From Neomoorella stamsii (GTDB lineage: Bacteria; Bacillota; DSM-521; Neomoorellales; Neomoorellaceae): a DNA stretch of 64,000 nt. The stretch covers positions 62,001-126,000 of the forward strand of contig NZ_PVXL01000078.1 of the NCBI RefSeq assembly GCF_002995805.1, read 5' to 3'. The notes under the pieces were generated by a model. It ran no database searches. It saw only the letters and a program-made list of their open reading frames with translations, and was not told the origin of the DNA. Positions 47,316 through 54,260 of the stretch are shown in pieces (the stretch's first letter is position 1; every line of letters begins with the position of its first letter). Position numbers and translations under genes: made by a program.

Positions 47316-49609
47316 TGTTGCCACCTCCGGCAAGCGATTACTGCCTGGCCCAGGGAGAGCCCCCCATCATTGGCCGGTACCTGCCGGTGGACCAGCAGGC
47401 GATAACCGTCGCCAGGCAAGACTTCTTTAGCAAGGCTGAAAAGATAGCGGTTTTGCCAGGCACCACCGCTAAGGGCTACAGTCTTTATATGTGTTCTTTC
47501 AGCAACCATTCGTACCGCCTCGCGTACCATCGCCAGGACCGTATTGTGGAAACGGGTGGCAATAATCTCCCTGGCAACTCCCCGTTCCAGGTCGGCCGCC
47601 ACGCCGGCTATGACCCCGCCCGGATGGATAACTTTCCCCTCGATAAAAAATGGATAGGGTATTAATCTTTTGCCCTCCGCCGGGTCAAGGACCATTTCTC
47701 CCAGCTCGATTGCCGCCTGTCCTTCGTAACTATTATGGCAGCAGAGGCCGAGGAGGGCCGAAACGGCGTCAAAAAGACGACCGCAGCTCGAGCTTAGCGG
47801 TGAATTAAAGCCTGTGGCGACGAGGCGTTTGATAACCTCAAGCTCCTGCCCCCTGCTTTGAAAAAGGCGGTCGGCAAGCGACTCGCCTTGCGCCGAAAGG
47901 TATTTCATTAAATAGGCTACTGCTGTCCGCCATGGATAACGCACTGCCTGCTCGCCACCGGGCAACGGTACATAGGCCAGGTGATACTCCCTGGTAAAAT
48001 CGGCACAATCCCCGGTGAGGATCTCAAAACCCCAGAGACGCCCGTCGGTTCCGTATCCGGTTCCATCAAGGATTACCCCGATTGCTTCCTCATCCACGCC
48101 ATTGTCGGCCAGGCAAGAAACCATATGGGCGTGATGGTGTTGAACGGCAAAGTGCGCCTTGGCCGGAATTCCTGCCGCCAGGCGGGAGGAACGATAGCCG
48201 GGATGCATGTCGTAACCGACCACTTCAGGTTCGGAGCCGATGAGGTTTTTTAAATTCTCCAGGCTGGAGAAAAAGTGTGCTTCACCTTCCCTGCTGCCCA
48301 GGTCGCCGATGTGCTGGCTGACAAAGGCCTGATTGCCTTTTAACAGGCAAAAGGTGTTTTTCATGTCCCCGCCGGCGCCCAGCACAGGGGAACTGGATTT
48401 AACCGCAACCTTAACGGGCGAGGGGACATATCCCCGCGAGCGTCGCCAGATCTGAACCATATCACCTGTCACCGCTACAACGGAATCGTCGCAGCGGTTG
48501 ACAATCTCGCGATTGTGCCAGAGAAAATAGTCGGCTATACCGCCCAGTTCCTCCAGGGCTCTACCGTTGTCTTTTGCCAGGGGCAAACCGTTGCGATTAC
48601 CGCTGGTCATGACTAAAATTTCCAGGGGGCCGTTTAAAAGCATCAGGTGCAGCGGTGTATAAGGTAACATTATACCCAGGGTCATCATCCCCGGGGCCAG
48701 CTCATCCGGCAAATTACAACCGGCCAGTTTGGTAAGAATAACAATAGGTGCTTGAGGAGAAGACAGCAATTTTTCCTCCTCCGGGCTAACGTAACAGTAC
48801 TTCCTGGCCGTTTCCAGGAGGCACATTACCGCCAGGGGTTTGGCTTCACGGCCCTTGCGCCGGCGGAGGGTCTTTAAGGCTGCCCTATTCTTGGCATCGC
48901 ATACCAGGTGAAAGCCTCCCAGCCCTTTTACGGCTAATATCTTGCCGTCTTGCAAGAATCTCCAGCTCAGCTCCAACCAGTTGCCTTCCACCTTTCGCCC
49001 CTGCCTGTCCACCAGCTCTACCTGAGGCCCGCAGGCCGGGCAGGCGGCCGGCTGGGCGTGGAATCTCCTGTTGCCCGGATCGTAGTATTCCCGGGCGCAT
49101 TCCGGACACATCGGAAACCGGGCCATGGAGGTCTTCGCGCGGTCATACGGTACGCCCCGTACAATGGTAAATCGCGGTCCACAATTGGTACAGTTGGTAA
49201 AGGGGTAGCCGTAATGCCTATCCCGGGGATCCGTTATTTCCCGGGCACAATCAGAACACAGGGCTACATCAGGGGGAATCAGGGCTTCCTTTCCGGCTCC
49301 TTCTCCACTTGGGATAATAGTAAAAGAACTATAACCGCACGGTTCCAGGACGTCCCATTCTAAAGCAGTTATCCGCGATAATGGAGGATGATTTGCCTTT
49401 AAACAGGACAGAAAAGCGTGTACTGTCTCCTCCTGACCTTCGGCTTCAATGAGCACGCCCTGACTGGTATTGGAAACCGTGCCCTTCAGGCGATGCAGGC
49501 TTGCCAGGTTATAAACAAAGGGGCGAAACCCCACACCCTGGACGATCCCTTTGACGATTATCCGATAGCGAACAATCCCCTTTTTCTTTGCATTGCATCT
49601 TTGAGCCAT
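47306..49609 (-). CDS. hypF: Carbamoyltransferase HypF
   Basis: A 767-residue HypF: an N-terminal acylphosphatase domain (IVKGIVQGVGFRPFVY), zinc-finger-like CSDCA/CTNCG region, a YrdC-like domain, and a C-terminal Kae1-like domain with HHHAH. It makes the carbamoyl adduct for HypE from carbamoyl phosphate. ATG 49609 has GGAGG ten bases upstream; the start overlaps the end of hypB by about 50 bp. Confidence 0.95.
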   Translation of the reverse strand: MAQRCNAKKKGIVRYRIIVKGIVQGVGFRPFVYNLASLHRLKGTVSNTSQGVLIEAEGQEETVHAFLSCLKANHPPLSRITALEWDVLEPCGYSSFTIIPSGEGAGKEALIPPDVALCSDCAREITDPRDRHYGYPFTNCTNCGPRFTIVRGVPYDRAKTSMARFPMCPECAREYYDPGNRRFHAQPAACPACGPQVELVDRQGRKVEGNWLELSWRFLQDGKILAVKGLGGFHLVCDAKNRAALKTLRRRKGREAKPLAVMCLLETARKYCYVSPEEEKLLSSPQAPIVILTKLAGCNLPDELAPGMMTLGIMLPYTPLHLMLLNGPLEILVMTSGNRNGLPLAKDNGRALEELGGIADYFLWHNREIVNRCDDSVVAVTGDMVQIWRRSRGYVPSPVKVAVKSSSPVLGAGGDMKNTFCLLKGNQAFVSQHIGDLGSREGEAHFFSSLENLKNLIGSEPEVVGYDMHPGYRSSRLAAGIPAKAHFAVQHHHAHMVSCLADNGVDEEAIGVILDGTGYGTDGRLWGFEILTGDCADFTREYHLAYVPLPGGEQAVRYPWRTAVAYLMKYLSAQGESLADRLFQSRGQELEVIKRLVATGFNSPLSSSCGRLFDAVSALLGLCCHNSYEGQAAIELGEMVLDPAEGKRLIPYPFFIEGKVIHPGGVIAGVAADLERGVAREIIATRFHNTVLAMVREAVRMVAERTHIKTVALSGGAWQNRYLFSLAKEVLPGDGYRLLVHRQVPANDGGLSLGQAVIACRRWQQCV

Positions 49610-50223
49610 GAACACCATGCCTCCAGGCCCTCACCGGTTTGAGCTGAGGTTACAAAAATCTTCACAGCAGGATTGGCTGCCTTAATCTCTTCTTCGACTG
49701 CCTTCAAATCAAAGTTAGTGTGCGGTAAGAGGTCTGCCTTTGTAACTACTATTGCCCGGGCTTCGCGAAATACCAAAGGGTACTTGGCAGGCTTATCGCT
49801 GCCTTCAGTGACGCTCAACAGGGCCACCTTATAATCCTCACCCAGGTCAAATTCGGCCGGACATACCAGGTTGCCCACATTTTCGATAAATATAAGTTCC
49901 AGGTTGGAAAGGTCGAGCCCTTCTAGCGCACTGGAGAGCATACTGGCATCCAGGTGACAAGCTCCTTCGGTATTGATCTGGACAACTTCTACCCCTTGAC
50001 CGGCAATACGCTCGGCATCTAGGGTGGTGTATATATCACCTTCAATCACCCCGACGGTAAATTCCCTTTTTAATGAGGCTATTGTCCTTTCCAAGAGTGC
50101 AGTTTTACCCGCACCAGGAGAACCTATCAGATTGACAGTTAGTATTTGGGATAGGCGCTTTCGGTTTTGCTCGGCTATATCTTGATTAGCCTGGAGAATC
50201 TTTTGAGCCATTATTACTTTCAT
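49558..50223 (-). CDS. hypB: Hydrogenase nickel-insertion GTPase HypB
   Basis: A 221-residue GTPase that delivers nickel with HypA. The P-loop GSPGAGKT is at 34-41; VCPAEFDLGE and VVTKADLL follow. There is no His-rich N-terminal nickel-storage run. ATG 50223 follows GGAGGG at a fitting distance; it overlaps the PsiE-like gene by 38 bp. Confidence 0.95.
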   Translation of the reverse strand: MKVIMAQKILQANQDIAEQNRKRLSQILTVNLIGSPGAGKTALLERTIASLKREFTVGVIEGDIYTTLDAERIAGQGVEVVQINTEGACHLDASMLSSALEGLDLSNLELIFIENVGNLVCPAEFDLGEDYKVALLSVTEGSDKPAKYPLVFREARAIVVTKADLLPHTNFDLKAVEEEIKAANPAVKIFVTSAQTGEGLEAWCSWLKDAMQRKRGLFAIG

Positions 50224-50704
50224 CGATATTCCCTCCGTTCTTTTTTAAAACCTTCAAACTATACCCCTTCTGCCACAAATAGAAAGAAGCCATCAGGATT
50301 AAAATTACGATAGCATTTACTCCCAATTCACCAAAATAAATTAACGGCTCCATCTTCTCCGTTGATTTTTGGGCTTCAATGAAAAGCATTTGCCGGATAC
50401 TTGATACAACGCCGAGATGGAGAAATGAGCTGACACTGAAATCCTGAGTTTTTATAAACCTGATGATTGTCCACAGTACTTCTTTTATAATCAGTATGAG
50501 GAGCGAGTTGCTAATAAGGGTAAGCATACTAACCATGGAAAACTTGATTTCGCTAAGGGATTGAAAAGAGATCCCTATTGCGGCGATAACAAGCAGGATC
50601 GCCGCTAAAATATGAATTATATATTCTGCCGACATTAATAATCGAGTAATGACTGTGGCGGTATCCTTCAAGGGTAATTCCTCCCAGGGTTCATTCGCCT
50701 TCAT
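50186..50704 (-). CDS. PsiE-family membrane protein within the hyp operon
   Basis: About 172 residues with four hydrophobic segments, matching the pattern of the phosphate-starvation-inducible PsiE family (YIIHILAAILLVIAAIG, then FIKTQDFSVSSFLHLGVVSSIRQML). The function of the family is unknown. It overlaps hypA by 14 bp and hypB by 38 bp, so it is translationally coupled on both sides and belongs to the maturation operon. It is unusual to find it here. Confidence 0.75.
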   Translation of the reverse strand: MKANEPWEELPLKDTATVITRLLMSAEYIIHILAAILLVIAAIGISFQSLSEIKFSMVSMLTLISNSLLILIIKEVLWTIIRFIKTQDFSVSSFLHLGVVSSIRQMLFIEAQKSTEKMEPLIYFGELGVNAIVILILMASFYLWQKGYSLKVLKKNGGNIDESNNGSKDSPG

Positions 50705-51032
50705 AAAAATCAATATAAAGCTCTCTTCCTTGATCTATAGCAACCCTCCTCGACCCGCAGGAAGGGCACATAATACACCAGTTATCCAGAACTACTTCAG
50801 CCAGGCAATCTTGGCAATGTCCCCGCCCAGGCCTTTCCTCTATTTCCAATTGGGCCCCGTCAAACAACGGTCCTTCTTTAAGCGCGTAAAAAGAAAACTC
50901 CAGGGCAGACGGTAAAACCGAGGTCATTGCCCCTATCACCAGCTTAACTTTCCGGATGCGCTTTATACCTTTCTCCTGGGCATTGCGTTCTAATAGCTTT
51001 AATAACTCAGCCGTCAGGGCCAGTTCATGCAT
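50691..51032 (-). CDS. hypA: Hydrogenase nickel chaperone HypA
   Basis: A 113-residue HypA/HybF protein with MHELALT (nickel-binding His2) and a zinc-finger of two CxxC pairs (CQDC and CPSC). It works with HypB in nickel insertion. ATG 51032 follows GGAGGGGGATAGG. A decayed copy of hycI's tail lies just upstream. Confidence 0.94.
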   Translation of the reverse strand: MHELALTAELLKLLERNAQEKGIKRIRKVKLVIGAMTSVLPSALEFSFYALKEGPLFDGAQLEIEERPGRGHCQDCLAEVVLDNWCIMCPSCGSRRVAIDQGRELYIDFYEGE

Positions 51033-51041
51033 CCTATCCCC

Positions 51042-51134
51042 CTCCTTAATCACCCGAGGTACTGAAAATTGAGCTTTCCCGTTTGCAACTTTAGAGAAGC
51101 TGTAGCAGGCAGCCGGCCCATTGCTCTCTTCCGG
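51042..51134 (-). repeat. Decayed partial copy of the hycH and hycI ends
   Basis: 51042-51093 matches 52072-52123 (the hycI 3' end) over about 52 bp with five mismatches. The adjacent 51094-51134 matches about 52577-52620 (the hycH segment encoding EQWAGCLLQ). In the intact copy these two pieces are about 455 bp apart, so the duplicate has an internal deletion. Together the copies flank the H-NOX and sigma-like sequences. Confidence 0.75.
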
Positions 51135-51141
51135 GGAGAAA

Positions 51142-51178
51142 GCGGAGAAACCCGGAAAACGCTTCCGGATTTCTCCGC
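51142..51178 (-). terminator. Hairpin after the H-NOX gene
   Basis: GCGGAGAAACCCGGAA and TTCCGGATTTCTCCGC form a long stem with one bulge. No U-run follows, so it may be a weak terminator or a processing or stability element between H-NOX and hypA. Confidence 0.5.
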
Positions 51179-51209
51179 CCGAGCTCTACGGTCCGCCGCA
51201 GGCTTACGC

Positions 51210-51755
51210 CTAGAACCTCACAGCCACGCGGCAGGCCTTGGCCCCGCCCAGCATGCAGGCCTCCTCGCGCCAGGACAGCGGCCTGCCGTTGTACCGCAGC
51301 CCTATGCCCTCGATCAGGCCCTTCAGCAGCAGGCACAGCTTCCTCTCGCTGCGGTAGACGACCACCAGCTCGTCGCCCCGGTCCTCGTACTCGAACCGCG
51401 GGGGCGCGGCGCCCGGCAGGGCCTTGGTGGTCTGGACATGTACCGAGTCCATCTTCAGCAGGAAATCCCTGGCATTCCTGGCATTTTTAAAATACGCCGC
51501 GTAGGTCTTCTGCATTAATGGTGATTCCGCCACGAAGTAGCGGCCGAAATCGGCCAGCACCTCCTCAGGCTTCTTACCGGAAAGCTCGGCCAGCGCCCCG
51601 ACGGCCGCCGCCACTTTCTCGTCGGGGTAGTCGGAAGTGGCGAGCGGCGCCGTCAGCCCGGTCGCCCTCCTGAAGGCTTCCCTTCCCCCGTCGCCGTGCC
51701 GGTTCCCGGCGTACTCCTTGAGCACGGAAAAGATAATGCCTTTCATCTTCACCAT
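51210..51755 (-). CDS. Stand-alone H-NOX heme-binding gas sensor
   Basis: About 181 residues forming a complete H-NOX (HNOB) domain. The heme ligand His106 lies in MDSVHVQTTK, the GAAPP turn follows, and Y134-S136-R138 form the YxSxR heme-propionate motif. The position equivalent to the distal Tyr140 of the Thermoanaerobacter H-NOX is Leu143, so the family rule predicts binding of NO and CO rather than O2. No output domain is attached. It lies between hycI and hypA and is GC-rich compared with the hyp genes. A further in-frame ATG at 51746 (MKGI) could be the true start. Confidence 0.85.
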   Translation of the reverse strand: MVKMKGIIFSVLKEYAGNRHGDGGREAFRRATGLTAPLATSDYPDEKVAAAVGALAELSGKKPEEVLADFGRYFVAESPLMQKTYAAYFKNARNARDFLLKMDSVHVQTTKALPGAAPPRFEYEDRGDELVVVYRSERKLCLLLKGLIEGIGLRYNGRPLSWREEACMLGGAKACRVAVRF

Positions 51756-51784
51756 TCCCCCTCCTGAAGTTTTGTCAAAACTGT

Positions 51785-52079
51785 CCTTTGGCCCACGCCC
51801 TAGCGGCCTTCTGCCGGGCCCCCGCAGGGCGTTGTCCACCCTGGCACCCTTCCTTTACAGCCGCTGCGATCTCTGCCTGGTTGTAACCCCAGGCCAGCAT
51901 GAGGACCGCCCGGCCCTCGATCCCCATGAGCCTTTTCAGCACCTCACCCAGGGTCTACCTGGCCAACACCGCGTCCTCGAGGTCTGGAAACCCGCCGGAT
52001 AGGACATCGGCGATCCTCAGATTCCCGTTTTCCTGCTCCCGAACCGGAACATCGAGCAGGCACTCCTTGCTCTCCCTAA
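51785..52079 (-). pseudogene. Decayed sigma-70-like factor gene
   Basis: Directly upstream of H-NOX, the minus-strand frame reads like the C-terminal half of a small sigma factor: DVPV, RIADVL, DLEDAVLAR, then LMGIEGRAVLMLAWGYNQAEIAAAV (region 4 helix-turn-helix, written here in pieces: GRAVLMLAWGYNQAEIAAA). A TAG stop at 51955-51957 interrupts it and the frame shifts after the helix-turn-helix. It is therefore not functional as read. It could be a phage- or transposon-associated sigma remnant; the family match is from pattern only. Confidence 0.5.
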
Positions 52080-52532
52080 TTACCCGAGGTACGGAAAATC
52101 GAGCTTTCCCGTTTGCAACTTTTGATACACAGTCTCTACAGCTCGCCTTACTTCAGGCGACACCGGCAAACCAAAGGCAACTACCGCAGGCTGGATACCG
52201 ACAAAACAGACTTCCGGAACCAGTTCTTTCAAGGCTGATATGAAGAATGACAAAGGTAACCGATGCGTGGACAAAATAAACTCGCAGGCAATATCACTTT
52301 CAGAAAGGAGCCGTATGCTCCCGGCCTGCAGGTTCATTTCGCAGACATCTACTACCACCACCGCTTCTGGTTTAAGATCACGCACTTGATGCAGGTAATT
52401 CTCCGGCACCGGCCCGCCGTTAATTACCTCCCACCCGGGGACGCGTTTTTCTTCTAGGAGCCGGGCCAGCAACGGCCCGGCTCCATCATCGCCCATCAGT
52501 TCGTTGCCTACAGTAATCACTAGCCCCTTCAC
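52080..52532 (-). CDS. hycI: Hydrogenase maturation endopeptidase HycI
   Basis: A 150-residue protease that removes the C-terminal peptide of the large subunit after nickel insertion. GNELMGDDGAGPLLA and the metal-binding DVCEMN and STHRLPL regions are seen. GTG start with GAGG four bases upstream, overlapping hycH by 47 bp. A matching cleavable C-terminal extension of 33 residues is present in the large subunit gene at 54261-55994. Confidence 0.93.
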   Translation of the reverse strand: MKGLVITVGNELMGDDGAGPLLARLLEEKRVPGWEVINGGPVPENYLHQVRDLKPEAVVVVDVCEMNLQAGSIRLLSESDIACEFILSTHRLPLSFFISALKELVPEVCFVGIQPAVVAFGLPVSPEVRRAVETVYQKLQTGKLDFPYLG

Positions 52533-52926
52533 TTAGCCTCACCACCAGATATATAGACGGTTCTTTTCCTATAGATTGGAGATGCTGGAGCAGGCAGCCG
52601 GCCCATTGCTTCTCTTCCGTAAGGAAACTGGAAGCAGCTCCCGCCAGTGCTGCTACTAATGGTGAAACATGCTCTTTATTTATCTCCAACTCTCCCCACC
52701 TGGCCAGGCCCTCCAGCTTGCTCCTGGCTTTACCCCGGGGCAGCTTGCTAATCCATTTAAAATAGTCCCCCTCTTCGATAACCATAACGGGCGACAAACA
52801 ATCAACCACCCCTATATGGTGACCGATGGCCAGGGCATAATACTCCATTTGCTTAACCCGGGGCGGGGCGTCTTTTTCGTCCACAAACCTCTTGCATAAC
52901 TTGTAGAATTTTACCTTACCCGGCAT
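52486..52926 (-). CDS. hycH: Formate hydrogenlyase maturation protein HycH-like
   Basis: A 146-residue protein resembling E. coli HycH (start KFYKLCKRFVDEKDAPP, YYALAIGHHIGVVDCL, C-terminal SIYLVVRLSEG). HycH is needed for maturation of the hydrogenase-3 large subunit; its mechanism is unclear. ATG 52926 has GGAGG five bases upstream and overlaps hycG by 11 bp. Part of its 3' end is copied at 51094-51134. Confidence 0.9.
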   Translation of the reverse strand: MPGKVKFYKLCKRFVDEKDAPPRVKQMEYYALAIGHHIGVVDCLSPVMVIEEGDYFKWISKLPRGKARSKLEGLARWGELEINKEHVSPLVAALAGAASSFLTEEKQWAGCLLQHLQSIGKEPSIYLVVRLSEGASDYCRQRTDGR

Positions 52927-53668
52927 TACGGCCTCCACTCTCCATCTTCTCCATATAAATTTTGTGCAAGCTCAAAAAAACTTCGGCCAGTCGCGGGTCT
53001 TTCTCCTGCTTGATCAGCTCTTTAATCTTCCGGTCGACCGCCAGCGGGTCTCCTTCCCTGACGAACTCGATATATTGCGCGGCTATGCGCCGGCCATGCA
53101 GGTAACCGCTCAAACGGCGGGCCTCCTGCTCAATCTCTTTGGCCAGTTCGGGGCAAACTCCATCGTATTTCGGAACAACCCGGGTAACCTCCGTTTCTGC
53201 AAACTGCTCTCCTTTAATCTTTTGTTGGAGTAAATCCAGGGCCATAGCCATGCCGTACAACGTCGCTGCCGGAGTTGGAGGACAGCCGGGAATATATACA
53301 TCTACAGGGAAAATGCTGTCAGCCCCTCCCCACACACTGTAACAGTCGTGAAAGATACCGCCGCTACAGCCACACGCGCCGTAGGCTACCACGATTTTGG
53401 GCTCGGGGGCCGCTTGATACGCCCGTATGGCCGGCAGCCGCATGGCCCTGGTCATGGGTCCGGTGTAGAGAAGAACATCGGCATGCCGGGGAGAGGCCAC
53501 AACCTTCATCCCCAGCCTCTCCGGGTCGTAAACGGGAGAGATGGCAGCAAAAATTTCAATCTCACATCCATTACACCCCCCGCAGTCCACCCGGTAGATA
53601 TAGACAGATCGTTTGATGACTTTCTTAAGCCTTGCCTTCAGCTCTGCCAGTTTTACTTCCTGGTCCAT
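52916..53668 (-). CDS. hycG: Group 4 [NiFe]-hydrogenase small subunit
   Basis: A 250-residue NuoB-type small subunit (HycG/HyfI) with the iron-sulfur ligands in DCGGCNGC (C29-C35), GACGCSGG and PGCPPTP. It passes electrons to the large subunit. The C-terminal ~80 residues form an extension beyond the core, as in HyfI-type proteins. Starts one base after the hycF stop. Confidence 0.93.
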   Translation of the reverse strand: MDQEVKLAELKARLKKVIKRSVYIYRVDCGGCNGCEIEIFAAISPVYDPERLGMKVVASPRHADVLLYTGPMTRAMRLPAIRAYQAAPEPKIVVAYGACGCSGGIFHDCYSVWGGADSIFPVDVYIPGCPPTPAATLYGMAMALDLLQQKIKGEQFAETEVTRVVPKYDGVCPELAKEIEQEARRLSGYLHGRRIAAQYIEFVREGDPLAVDRKIKELIKQEKDPRLAEVFLSLHKIYMEKMESGGRNAG

Positions 53669-53669
53669 C

Positions 53670-54221
53670 TTACTGCCTCCCTCCCGGCATCCTGCCCGGG
53701 CGCCCGAGGGCTCCGGTTGCGCTCGCCGCCTGCCGGCGCCGGCACTCCGGGCATACCTTCAGGAGCTGTTTCCAGCCTTCATGGCCGCTCTCCAGCAATC
53801 CTACCTGCTTGAGGCTAACCAGCACGTATTCCAGTTCGCGACAGGGTGCAAAATATTCGCCACAGGAGATGCACTTACAAAGCTGGAGCTCAGCCCGGCA
53901 GTACAGGTCCTCCTTTCTGGCGGCGGCCAATTCAAACTCTGCTGAGAGAGCGATGGCTCCTGTAGGGCATACTTCATCGCAGCGGCCGCAGAAAATGCAG
54001 CGGCCGTAGTTTATATTCCAGGACTTAACCCCCCGCTCTAAATCGCAGTCCATGGTAATGGCATTGGACGGGCAAGCAGTAGCACAGGCGCCGCACGCTA
54101 TACACCGGCTAAAGTCGTAAACCGGTTTGCCACGAAAACCAGGTGCCACCTCTACCGGTTTAAAGGGATACTCAACAGTAGCCTCCCCGACCTGTAGCGC
54201 TTTTCTTAGCAATTTTAGCAT
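53670..54221 (-). CDS. hycF: HycF/HyfH-type 4Fe-4S subunit
   Basis: A 183-residue two-[4Fe-4S] ferredoxin subunit with CIACGACATACP and CIFCGRCDEVCP and a C-terminal Cys-rich extension (CKCISCG, VCPECRRRQ) as in E. coli HycF/HyfH. It links the CooF-type ferredoxin to the small subunit. The gene lies 39 bp downstream of the large subunit. Confidence 0.92.
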   Translation of the reverse strand: MLKLLRKALQVGEATVEYPFKPVEVAPGFRGKPVYDFSRCIACGACATACPSNAITMDCDLERGVKSWNINYGRCIFCGRCDEVCPTGAIALSAEFELAAARKEDLYCRAELQLCKCISCGEYFAPCRELEYVLVSLKQVGLLESGHEGWKQLLKVCPECRRRQAASATGALGRPGRMPGGRQ

Positions 54222-54260
54222 CCTGGGAATCCCCCTTCCTTTTGCTCGCTTATAGCCGCA

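Noticed and set aside
48423..48435. GGGACATATCCCC within hypF, similar to the end of the inverted-repeat element at 9503-9757
   Set aside because: The match is only 13 bp, is itself nearly palindromic and encodes the conserved HypF RGYVPSP segment. Coincidence is the better explanation.
49609..49618. Earlier ATG for hypF at 49618
   Set aside because: It lies one base after GGAGG, too close for use; the ATG at 49609 has proper spacing.
51756..51839. Longer N-terminus of the H-NOX protein
   Set aside because: H-NOX proteins begin at the MKG heme-domain start; the extension is Arg/Gly-rich, lacks a ribosome binding site and is probably the end of the decayed sigma-like gene.
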